Source: VAZQ01 sp963725065
GTDB taxonomy: Bacteria; Pseudomonadota; Alphaproteobacteria; Rhizobiales; Xanthobacteraceae
DNA length: 64,000 bases
NCBI GenBank assembly: GCA_963725065.1
Contig: CAVRXD010000023.1
Coordinates: 116,525-180,524 of the forward strand
Direction: 5' to 3'
How positions within the stretch are numbered: position 1 is the first letter of the stretch; each line of letters opens with the position of its first letter. The notes under the pieces were generated by a model, which worked only from the letters and a program-made list of their open reading frames with translations, had not been told where the DNA came from and made no database searches. The position numbers and the translations under genes are program-made. This document shows positions 26,145-34,225 of the stretch, piece after piece.

Positions 26145-26911
26145 CGCCGTCGCGCAAGGAGCGTCAGGGGCGTCTCGCCAGCCGCGCCGTTCAGGCGACG
26201 TTCCTGATCGTGCTCATCGTGCTGTGGTATCTCGCCACGACGCGCTGGCGCGTGAGCCCGCTGCTGCTGCCCAACCCGGTCACGGTGCTGCACGATTTTT
26301 GGGACATCCTCAGCACCGGCGAATTCATCGGCGATCTGCGCGTCACGCTGACCGAGCTCGCGGCCGCTTTTGCGATCGCCGCAACATCCGGGGTGATCGT
26401 CGGCTACCTGATCAGCCGCACGCAGTATCGCATCCGGGTGTTCGAACCGCTGTTCGCCGGGATCTATTCGATCCCGATCATCCTGTTCCTGCCGCTCTAC
26501 GTCCTGTTCTTCGGGCTCGGTCCCGCTTCCAAGATTGCGCTCGGGGCGACCATCAGCTTCTTTCCGATCGCGCTCAACACCATCGCCGGCTTCGGCTATG
26601 TCGACAAGACGTTCGTGGTCGCCGCCCGCTCCATGGGGGCTTCGGACTACCAGCTCTTCCGCCACGTGCTCATGCCCGCCGCCTTGCCGATCATTCTCAG
26701 CGGCATGCGCATCGGCTTCACCGTCGCGCTGCTCTCCATCATCGGCAGCGAGACCATCGCGTCGCTCGCCGGGCTCGGCCACCGCATCGTGCATCTCGCC
26801 GAAGGCATGGAGATCGCACGCATGTTCGCCTACATCGTCTTCGTCGTCGCCATCGCGATGATTCTCAATACGTGCGTGTCCGTGCTCGAAGCGCGGGGAA
26901 AGCGCTTCTGA
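26141..26911 (+). CDS. ABC transporter permease, SsuC/TauC type (first of two)
   Basis: The protein has 256 residues with six predicted membrane helices. The EAA-like coupling loop is VVAARSMGASDYQLFRHVLM, and LFFGLGPASKIALG is typical of SsuC/TauC permeases. It overlaps the ATPase by 4 bases and the next permease by 1 base (TGATG). Two different permeases suggest a heterodimeric channel, as in some pyrimidine or riboflavin importers; most Ssu/Tau systems use one. Confidence 0.9.
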   Translation: MTPSRKERQGRLASRAVQATFLIVLIVLWYLATTRWRVSPLLLPNPVTVLHDFWDILSTGEFIGDLRVTLTELAAAFAIAATSGVIVGYLISRTQYRIRVFEPLFAGIYSIPIILFLPLYVLFFGLGPASKIALGATISFFPIALNTIAGFGYVDKTFVVAARSMGASDYQLFRHVLMPAALPIILSGMRIGFTVALLSIIGSETIASLAGLGHRIVHLAEGMEIARMFAYIVFVVAIAMILNTCVSVLEARGKRF

Positions 26912-27690
26912 TGGCGATTCCCGCGATGGCATTGCGGCGCGCGATGCGACGACCGTGGGTCGCGCGTGTCGCGGTCATCGTACTCCTGTTCTGCCTCTGG
27001 GAGATCGCCGCGCGCTGGTTCGTGGACCCGATGTTTCTCAGCCCGCCCTCGCGCGTGTTCATGTCATTGCCGGCGGTGTTCGAGACCCGCGGGGTGCCGG
27101 CGGCCCTGCGTCTCACGTTCTGGGAGCTCGCCGTCGCCTTCGCGCTTTCGGTCGTGATCGGGCTGGTGGTCGGGCTTGCGGTCGGGCTGCAGCCGTTCGC
27201 GCGCAAGAGCTTCATGCCGATCATCCTGCTGCTCTACGGTACGCCGCAAGTCACCATCCTGCCGCTGTTCATCCTCTATTTCGGCATCGGTCCGGCCTCC
27301 AAGATCGCGTTCGGCGTCAGCCATGGCTTTTTTCCTATCATCGTGGTCATCGTCGCGGGCGTGCAGAACATCAAGCCGATCCTGCTCACGAGCGCGCGCT
27401 CGATGGGCGCGAGCCGATGGCAGGTGCTGCGCCACGTCATCTTTCCGCACATGATCCCGAGCTTCTTCGCGGGCATGCGGCTCGGCATGACCGGCGTCCT
27501 GCTCGGCGTGTTGCTGGCCGAACTTTATGTCTCGACCGCCGGCATCGGTCATTTCACCACGCTGTTCACGCAGAATTTCGATCCCACCCGGCTGCTCGGC
27601 CTGATTTCCGTGCTTGCCGCCATGGCCATCGTGCTCAATGAGATCGTGCGGCGGGCTGAGGTCCATTTTGGCCGCTGGCACGCCGACTGA
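26911..27690 (+). CDS. ABC transporter permease, SsuC/TauC type (second of two)
   Basis: The protein has 259 residues and about six membrane helices. The coupling loop is LLTSARSMGASRWQVLRHVIF, and LYFGIGPASKIAFGVSHGFFP parallels the first permease, so the two are paralogues. Its ATG shares one base with the previous stop. AAGGAATTCGTCG after it serves the next gene. It is predicted to form a heterodimer with the 26141 product. Confidence 0.9.
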   Translation: MAIPAMALRRAMRRPWVARVAVIVLLFCLWEIAARWFVDPMFLSPPSRVFMSLPAVFETRGVPAALRLTFWELAVAFALSVVIGLVVGLAVGLQPFARKSFMPIILLLYGTPQVTILPLFILYFGIGPASKIAFGVSHGFFPIIVVIVAGVQNIKPILLTSARSMGASRWQVLRHVIFPHMIPSFFAGMRLGMTGVLLGVLLAELYVSTAGIGHFTTLFTQNFDPTRLLGLISVLAAMAIVLNEIVRRAEVHFGRWHAD

Positions 27691-27703
27691 AAGGAATTCG
27701 TCG

Positions 27704-28690
27704 ATGGCTGAAAGACTGCGGCTGACGGTCGCGTGCGGCGACTACGAGATCGTGCGTGCGCTCAAGGAAGGCGCGGTCAAGGCCGACGGCCTCGATCTCG
27801 TCATGCTCACCGGCATGGGTCCGCGCGAGCGTCATTGGCGCATGGCGCGCAAGGCCGAGTTCGACGTCTGCGAGGCCAATGTCGGCGCCTATTTCATGGA
27901 GCGCGACCACGGAATCCCATTGACCGCCATTCCCGTGTTTCTCCACCGGCGTTTCCGGCACGGCTTCCTGTTCGTCAATGCTGCCGCCGGCATTCGTGAG
28001 CCGAAGGACCTGATCGGCAAGAAGGTGGGGGGCACCAATTTCCAGCCTGCGTCCAACATCTGGATGCGTGGCATTCTGGAGGAGGAGTACGGGCTGCCGC
28101 ACCGCCAGGTGACATGGATGGTCGAGCGCAGCGAGGACGTCGCCTTCACGCCGCCCAAGGATCTGCGCATCGAGATGATCCCGCCCGGAAAGCAGCTCGA
28201 CGTCATGCTGGCGGAGGGCGAGATCCCGGCCATGCTGTCCCCCGAGCTGCCGCCTCTGTTCCTCAAGGGCGACAAGCGGATTGTGCGGTTGTTTCCGAAC
28301 TACAAGGACGTCGAGCTCGCCTATTTCCGCCGCACCGGGATCTTCCCGATCATGCATGTCACCACCATCCGGCAGGAGATCGTCGACAAATATCCCTGGG
28401 TGCCGACCAACCTGGTGAAGGCGTTCGAGGCCGCGAAGAACATCGCCTATCGCCGCATTGCCAATCCGCGCATGGTCCCGATCGCGTGGGTGCGCACCGC
28501 ACTGGAGGAGCAGGAGGAGGTGCTCGGTCCCGACCCCTGGGCGTACGGTCTGACCCCAGCCAACCGCAAGAACCTCGAGACCGTGCTGCGTTACACCCAT
28601 CAGCAGGGCATGATCAGCCGGACGCTGCCGCTCGATGCCCTGTTCGCGGATACCGATCTCGGCGATGCCGGCGGCCCGGACGGGATTTGA
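27704..28690 (+). CDS. 4,5-dihydroxyphthalate decarboxylase-like protein (PBP-like fold, no signal peptide)
   Basis: The protein has 328 residues; AAGGA lies 8-9 bases before the ATG. It begins RLTVACGDYEIVRALKEGAVKADG... and has DVCEANVGAYFMERDHG, TAIPVFLHRRFRHGFLFV and IGKKVGGTNFQPASNIWMRG, the hallmarks of proteins annotated as 4,5-dihydroxyphthalate decarboxylase (Pht5). That family shares the periplasmic-binding fold of NMT1/THI5 proteins. There is no signal peptide, so it should be cytoplasmic. It could be a decarboxylase for the imported compound or an intracellular binding protein. The 45-base gap to the next gene has no feature. Confidence 0.8.
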   Translation: MAERLRLTVACGDYEIVRALKEGAVKADGLDLVMLTGMGPRERHWRMARKAEFDVCEANVGAYFMERDHGIPLTAIPVFLHRRFRHGFLFVNAAAGIREPKDLIGKKVGGTNFQPASNIWMRGILEEEYGLPHRQVTWMVERSEDVAFTPPKDLRIEMIPPGKQLDVMLAEGEIPAMLSPELPPLFLKGDKRIVRLFPNYKDVELAYFRRTGIFPIMHVTTIRQEIVDKYPWVPTNLVKAFEAAKNIAYRRIANPRMVPIAWVRTALEEQEEVLGPDPWAYGLTPANRKNLETVLRYTHQQGMISRTLPLDALFADTDLGDAGGPDGI

Positions 28691-28735
28691 ACGCGATGGA
28701 ACCGCGAGCCTGCGTATGAGGCCGGGAAAGACCCC

Positions 28736-29851
28736 ATGACCTTCGACGAACGCCTTGCCGCCATCCGCGCCGGCATGACCGAGCACGGGCTCGACCTCAT
28801 CGTCGCCGTACACGACGGCGCGCATTTCATCGAGACCCCCAATCCGGTGTTGGTGCTGAGCGGCTTCAAATCCCTGGGACCCACGGCCTTCGTCCTGCCG
28901 CGCGACGGCGAAGCGAGCCTGATCGTGACGCCGGCATGGGATGCGGAGCGCGCGACCGACTGTTGTCCGAAGCTGCGGGTCGTTGCCGCCGACGACGTGG
29001 TCGATGCGCTGGAGGGGACTTGCAGCCGTCATCTCTCCCGTAGCGGCAAGATCGGCTTGGCCGGACTCGCGGCGACGCGTTGGGACATCGCCGGCCGCCT
29101 GGCGCAGATGCTGCCGCAGGTGAGCGCCGCCGACGATATCGTGTTCGATGCCGCCGCAGCCAAGACGGTGGAAGAGATCGCGCAGGCGCGCGAGGCCACG
29201 CGCATCGCCGAGCTCGGCTATGCCCGGCTCATCGAGATCGCGCGTCCCGGCATGAGCGAGGACGAGCTTGCGGCCGAGCTCAGGTGGTACACCAAGACCC
29301 TCGGCGCCGAGGACAATTTCCTGCTGCTCTGCGCCGGGCCGCGCAATGCGGCGGTGGCGCCGTCGAACGGGCGCGTGATGCAGCACGGCGACATCCTGGT
29401 GGCCGAGATCACGCCGAGCTACCGCGGACAGCTCGCGCAGATTTGCCGCACCGCCACGCTTGGTCCGGCGGACGCCGAGCTCAAGCACAAATACGGCTTG
29501 CTCGTGCACGCCATGGATGCCGGCATAGCGGCCGCCCGACCCGGGGTTCCGATGGCTTCCGTCTGCGGCGCCATCAATACGGTGCTGGAGACGGAGGGCT
29601 ATGGCGAATATTGCCACCCGCCGCACATCCGCCGGCGCGGTCATGGACTGGGCTTCGGCTCGATCCGGCCGGGTGACGTGAGCCTCGACAACGATACCCT
29701 GCTCGCGGAGGGCATGGTGTTCATGATCCATCCGAACCAGCACCTGCCGGAGACCGGCTATCTGCTCTGCGGCGAGCCGGTACTGCTGACCGCGCGCGGC
29801 GCCGAACCGCTGACGAAGTCGCGATCCGCGCTGTTCGAGATCGGTCTCTGA
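28736..29851 (+). CDS. M24 (creatinase/aminopeptidase P) family protein with degenerate metal site
   Basis: The protein has 371 residues: N-terminal creatinase-type domain (about 1-145) and C-terminal pita-bread domain. GHGLGFGSIRPGD keeps the conserved His, but the usual metal ligands are altered. Where peptidases have an Asp pair, the protein reads GDILVAEITPSYRGQLAQICRT, giving Glu and Gln, and MVFMIHPN replaces the MVFTIEPG glutamate. Creatinase itself is an M24 protein without the dinuclear metal site, so a metal-free C-N hydrolase is the better guess than a peptidase. A second paralogue follows after 20 bases. Next to hyu and importer genes it supports use of a creatine-, guanidine- or hydantoin-like compound; this is inference. 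Confidence 0.82.
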   Translation: MTFDERLAAIRAGMTEHGLDLIVAVHDGAHFIETPNPVLVLSGFKSLGPTAFVLPRDGEASLIVTPAWDAERATDCCPKLRVVAADDVVDALEGTCSRHLSRSGKIGLAGLAATRWDIAGRLAQMLPQVSAADDIVFDAAAAKTVEEIAQAREATRIAELGYARLIEIARPGMSEDELAAELRWYTKTLGAEDNFLLLCAGPRNAAVAPSNGRVMQHGDILVAEITPSYRGQLAQICRTATLGPADAELKHKYGLLVHAMDAGIAAARPGVPMASVCGAINTVLETEGYGEYCHPPHIRRRGHGLGFGSIRPGDVSLDNDTLLAEGMVFMIHPNQHLPETGYLLCGEPVLLTARGAEPLTKSRSALFEIGL

Positions 29852-29871
29852 GGCTTGCGTGGAGAGCGTGC

Positions 29872-30988
29872 ATGCTGGCGATGAATTCGACGCTGCTGGT
29901 GGGGCCATCCGATTGGGATGCCGACAGGATGCCGAAGGCCGAGTTCGTCGCGCGCGCCGGCGCGTTCTGGCGCGACAATCCGCCGGCATCAGGCGCCATC
30001 GTCTACGGCGACCGGGTGAACCACGCCGAGCTCGCCTATCTCACCAATTTCACGCCCAAGCTCGAAGCGGCGCTGGCGCTGATCCCGCGGGATGGCGCCC
30101 CGCAGCTCCTCGTGGGCGGCGGTGTCAACATGTTGCCCGCGGCGAGGCCGCTCACCTTCGTCGAGGACCTGCGACCGCTGCGCAATGTGGGGAGCACGGT
30201 TGCAAAATGGTCGCATGAGCAAGGCGGCGGCGCACCCGTGCTGATCGGCGGCGGGTTCATGCCTTACGCGCTGCACCAGGAAATCGCCGCCGCGTTGAGC
30301 GGCGAGATGGACGACAAGACCGCGGAGCTTCGGCGGCTCATGGGGCGCAAGAGCGCGCGCGAGCTCGCGGCACAACGTGAGACCTGTGCCGCGCTCGATG
30401 CGGCGGTGGCGGCGATGCGCGCGGCGCAAGGCTCCGGCGCCGATGTGACCGCCGCGGTTCTCGCCGGCGAGCAGGCTGCGAACCGCCGCGGCGTCGCAGG
30501 AGGTCCGCACGCTGTTCAGCCTCGACGGCGGGCGCACGCTGCGTCCGTTCGACACCTTGGTCGAACGCGCGGTCGATCCGCTGCAGGTCTATGTCGCGGT
30601 CCGCAAGCTTGGCTATTGGGCGGAAGGGTTCGCCGTTCTCACCGCCTCGCCCCATCCGTGCGCGGAACGCGCACACGCGGTCCTGCGATCCGCCGTCGCG
30701 CGGATGCAAGCCGGCGAACATTGCGCCGAGCTTGCGCGCAGTATTGCGCAGGAGGGCCTGCCGCTTCATCCCATCACGACAGAGGTGGTGGGAAACGCGA
30801 TCGGTCTGGCGCTCGAGGAGCATCCGGTCATCTCCACCGGATGCGATGACGCAATCGAACCCGGCGGCGTCTACAGTCTGCGGGTCGGCCTGTCGGACCC
30901 GCGCGGCCACGCCATCGTGTCGGCCATGGTTGCGGTCCACGATTGGGGCAACGAGGTGCTCTGGTTTTCCCCGGAGCCGGCACGATGA
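29872..30988 (+). pseudogene. M24 (creatinase-like) family protein, second copy, frameshifted
   Basis: The first part reads from ATG 29872 to about 30483, with STLLVGPSDWDADRMPKAEF, the creatinase-type N-domain. The family sequence then continues one frame over: ASQEVRTLFSLDGGRTLRPF, then VYVAVRKLGYWAEGFAVLTA and GNAIGLALEEHPVI, ending at 30988. One extra C in AACC at 30481-30484 explains it (restored reading EQAANAAASQEV...). Downstream codon use stays normal, so the break is recent or a sequence error. Restored length is about 371 residues. Like its neighbour it lacks a clear dinuclear metal site. Its stop overlaps the next start (ATGA at 30985-30988). Confidence 0.75.
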
Positions 30989-32349
30989 CCGCGCTGGAGC
31001 AACTCGGCAGCGCCATCGCAAGCAGCGCAGCGCCGTCCACCGCCGGACGCGAGCTGGTCGGCCTTCATCTCATCGATACCGTCGGCGCCTGGATCGCAGG
31101 CGCGCACACGACCGAGGGCTCGGCGCTGCTTCGGTTTCGCGCCGCGATGTCCGAGGACGGACCAGCCGGCGATGCACTCGCGCTCGACCTCGCGACCCGT
31201 TGCGCGCTCGCACGCCTGAGCGAGATCGACAACATCCATCTTGCGTCCATGACGACGCCGGGCGGGATTGTGATACCAGCCGCGCTCACCCTGGCGGCCG
31301 CGACGCCGGCGGCCACGGCGGACGATGTGACCGCGGCGATCCTGGCAGGCACCGAAGCCATGATCCGGCTGGGCCGCGCCGTCGACGGACCGGCAATTCT
31401 CTATCGCGGCATCTGGCCGACCTATTTTGCCGCGCCGTTCGCGGTCGCCGCCGTCGCCGCGCGGCTCCGCAAGCTCGACGATCGCGCCGCCGCCAATGCG
31501 CTGGCGCTCGCGCTCATGCTCGCGGCGCCCGGCGTGGGGCATCACAACGCGCCGACGACCTCGCGCTGGTTTGCGGTGGGCCAGGCCGCCGGCCATGGAT
31601 TGACCGCCGCGCTGGCGGCGCAACGGGGGTTCACCTCCGATCTTGCGCTGGGCGAGGGTGCTTTCTTCTCCGGCATCTACGGCGTGAAGCCGGACCTCGC
31701 AGCATTCACCGACGCGCTTGGTGAAGGCGCTGCCCTGGCGGAGGTGTCGTTCAAGCCATGGTGCGCAGCGCGTCAGACCATGGCCGCGACCCAGGCGCTG
31801 CGGGAGATCATCGAGAGCGGCGTCGCGCCCGCGGCGATGGATGAGATCAGGGTGTCGGTGCTGCCCCCTCACCTCAAAATGATCGATCATGGCGTCGTCG
31901 ACGGCGATCGCGCGTCGTATCTCACCAGCCTGCCCTACTGCATGGCGGCGGCGGCGATCGCGCCGGAGACGGCATTCGAGGTGCAGCAGGCTCCGCCGCA
32001 ACTGCCGGCGGCTGTTCGCGCCTTCATGGAGAAGATCAAGCTGCAGGCGGACGAGGGCCTGCTCTCGAATTATCCCCGCACGTGGCAAGCGCGGGTGAGC
32101 GTCCTCGCCGGCACGGCGCAGCACGCGCGCACCGTCACCCACGTGCCCGGCGATCCCGCCCGGCCCTTCGGTCGCGCGCAGGTACTGCGACAAGTTCATG
32201 CGTTTCGCCGGGCCGCTGCTCGGGACCGAGAAAGCGGAGCACGTCCTGGCGCGCTGCACCGACGCCCTGACGACCGGTTCATTCGCGGCTTTGGTGACGG
32301 CGATCGAGAACATTTGCGGCGACGCGGGCGCTCGATCAGCGCGCGCTAA
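30985..32349 (+). CDS. MmgE/PrpD family protein, C-terminus frameshifted
   Basis: It begins at ATG 30985, overlapping the previous stop by 4 bases. The N-terminal half shows the family pattern: LVGLHLIDTVGAWIAGAHTTEG, LSEIDNIHLASMTTPGG and SFKPWCAARQTMAATQALRE. From about 32186 the annotated frame turns Arg-rich, while the next frame reads DKFMRFAGPLLGTEKAEHVL and ends with TAA at 32354-32356. One extra T at 32186 restores AQVRDKF. The corrected protein would be about 456 residues. It is the last gene of the importer/M24 operon and converges on hyuB. The substrate is unknown. A second MmgE/PrpD gene is at 1808. Confidence 0.83.
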   Translation: MTALEQLGSAIASSAAPSTAGRELVGLHLIDTVGAWIAGAHTTEGSALLRFRAAMSEDGPAGDALALDLATRCALARLSEIDNIHLASMTTPGGIVIPAALTLAAATPAATADDVTAAILAGTEAMIRLGRAVDGPAILYRGIWPTYFAAPFAVAAVAARLRKLDDRAAANALALALMLAAPGVGHHNAPTTSRWFAVGQAAGHGLTAALAAQRGFTSDLALGEGAFFSGIYGVKPDLAAFTDALGEGAALAEVSFKPWCAARQTMAATQALREIIESGVAPAAMDEIRVSVLPPHLKMIDHGVVDGDRASYLTSLPYCMAAAAIAPETAFEVQQAPPQLPAAVRAFMEKIKLQADEGLLSNYPRTWQARVSVLAGTAQHARTVTHVPGDPARPFGRAQVLRQVHAFRRAAARDRESGARPGALHRRPDDRFIRGFGDGDREHLRRRGRSISAR

Positions 32350-32383
32350 GAGCTAAGCACAAGCGCGACCACAGCGAACGCGT

Positions 32384-34225
32384 TTACGCCGACTTGGCGT
32401 CTTCGGTTGCCGGCCGTGCAGCGCGCAGCTTCGCGGTCGCCGCCATGTCCACCTCGAAGCTCTCGGGATCGAGCACGACGCCGTAGAGTTCCGCCGCTGC
32501 CTCGACCGTGACGTAGCCCTGGCGGACATCCTCGCGGACCCGGTCGACCGGCCGCTCGAACGGACTGCCATAACCACCGCCGCCGCCCGAGCGGATCTTG
32601 AAAGCGTCGCCCGGCTTGAGCTGCGCCACCAACACCTTGGCATTGGGAAAATCGGTCTTCCATTGCCCGCCGATGCGCAGCTCCACCGCGTTGCCGTCTC
32701 CGTCGAGGCCGCCGTTCAGGCCCCACGGCCGGCAATGGGCGCGATCGCTCTGATTGTTGACCATCATATGGGTGCGCGCGCGCACCACGCGCTCGACGCC
32801 CAGTCCGCCGCGGTGGCGGCCGGCGCCGCCGGAATCCGACACCAGCGCATAACGCTCCACCACGATCGGAAACTTGAACTCGGCCTGCTCGTTCGGGCTG
32901 TTGTGGGTATCGCCGTCATTGATGCAGACCGTGCCGGAGACGCCATCCTCGGTCATCTTGGCGCCCCAGCCGCCGCCCAGCGGCCCGAAGCTGCCGATGA
33001 AGAATTCGGACGTCCGGTTGTTGATGCCGTGAAACGACGATGCCAGCAGATCGGCGTGATGGCCGGCGATCACGCGGCCGGGGATGGCCGGCGCCAACGC
33101 CTTGAAGATCGTATCGACGATCGTCATCGGGTAGGTCATCCACCAGCGCATCGGCGCCGGCCGTACCGCGCTGATCACCCGGCCCGGCGGCACGATGATC
33201 TTGAGGCTGCGGAACGAGCCGTCGTTGATCGGATAGTCCGTGGGCGAGGTCAGGCATTTGTAGGCGACCTGTGCGCAGGCATAGCCGGTGGTGATGCCGG
33301 AATTGTAGAAGCCGCGCACCTGTTTCGACACCTCGCTCAGGTCGACCGTCATTTCGTCGCCCTTGACCACGACGCGCACGCGGATCGGCACCTTCTTGCC
33401 GATATCGATGCCGTCGTCGTCCATGTAGGATTCCGCCTCGTACACGCCGTCCGGGATCGTGCGCGTGCGCACGCGCGCCATCGCCTCGGCGTGATCCATG
33501 ATCGCCGTGATCGAAGTGAGCACCGCGTCGCGTCCGTAGCGTTCGATGAGCTGCAGGAAACGCCGCTCGCCGGTCTTCACTGCGGTGACCTGCGCCCGCA
33601 GGTCGCCCATGGCCCGGCTCGGCAGCCGGACATTCTGCCGGATGATGTCGACCACCGTCTCATTGACCACGCCGCGGTCGTGATATCTGAGGATCGGGAT
33701 CTGCAGCCCTTCGGAAAAGATATCGGTGCTCATGCCGCCGAGAATGCCGCCGATATCGAGCCAATGTGCCATGCAGCAGGAGAACGCGACCAGCTTGCCC
33801 TGATGAAAGATCGGCAGGGTCAGCGTGACGTGGTTGAGGTGGCTGCCGGTGAGATAGGAATCGTTGGTGACGTAGATGTCGCCGGGACGGATGTTGTCGG
33901 CGCCGAAATGCTTGATCTTGGCCTTCACCGTCTCGGCCATGCCGCGGATGAACATCGGCAGCCCGATGCCGATGGAGATGGTCTCGCCCCGTGGCGTGAA
34001 CAGACCGGTGGTGAAATCGAGCGCCTCGTAGATGATGATGTTGTAGGCGGTGCGCATGAGGTTGGTTTTCATTTCCTCGGTCACCGCAATGACGCCGTTG
34101 CGCACGATCTCCGTGACGACGGGGTCGACTTTGCGCCTGTTGCCCTGCCTGCTCCTGTTTCGCTGCGGGCGTTTGGCGCTCGACTTGCGCGCGGCGGTCT
34201 TGGTCTGCTTTGCCATGGCTGTCAC
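32384..34225 (-). CDS. hyuB: Hydantoinase B/oxoprolinase family protein (HyuB)
   Basis: The protein has 613 residues. A basic leader of about 30 residues precedes VDPVVTEIVRNGVIAVTEEM, the family start. GDIYVTNDSYLTGSHLNHVTL, GYACAQVAYKCLTSPTDYPIN, DLLASSFHGIN and SGGAGRHRGGLGVERVVRA follow in the usual order, and the Gly-rich SGGGGGYGSPFERP motif is near the end. With HyuA it performs ATP-dependent hydantoin or oxoproline ring opening. GTG 34225 overlaps the hyuA stop (GTGA) and suggests coupling; ATG 34216 is the alternative, with GGGAGG 12 bases upstream. It converges with the PrpD operon 27 bases away. Confidence 0.9.
   Translation of the reverse strand: MTAMAKQTKTAARKSSAKRPQRNRSRQGNRRKVDPVVTEIVRNGVIAVTEEMKTNLMRTAYNIIIYEALDFTTGLFTPRGETISIGIGLPMFIRGMAETVKAKIKHFGADNIRPGDIYVTNDSYLTGSHLNHVTLTLPIFHQGKLVAFSCCMAHWLDIGGILGGMSTDIFSEGLQIPILRYHDRGVVNETVVDIIRQNVRLPSRAMGDLRAQVTAVKTGERRFLQLIERYGRDAVLTSITAIMDHAEAMARVRTRTIPDGVYEAESYMDDDGIDIGKKVPIRVRVVVKGDEMTVDLSEVSKQVRGFYNSGITTGYACAQVAYKCLTSPTDYPINDGSFRSLKIIVPPGRVISAVRPAPMRWWMTYPMTIVDTIFKALAPAIPGRVIAGHHADLLASSFHGINNRTSEFFIGSFGPLGGGWGAKMTEDGVSGTVCINDGDTHNSPNEQAEFKFPIVVERYALVSDSGGAGRHRGGLGVERVVRARTHMMVNNQSDRAHCRPWGLNGGLDGDGNAVELRIGGQWKTDFPNAKVLVAQLKPGDAFKIRSGGGGGYGSPFERPVDRVREDVRQGYVTVEAAAELYGVVLDPESFEVDMAATAKLRAARPATEDAKSA

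Noticed and set aside
27635..29989. Minus-strand open frame of 784 codons opposite the decarboxylase-like and M24 genes
   Set aside because: It is a shadow of GC-rich codon bias; the plus-strand genes match known families with good start sites, and the antisense product has repetitive Arg/His-rich sequence.
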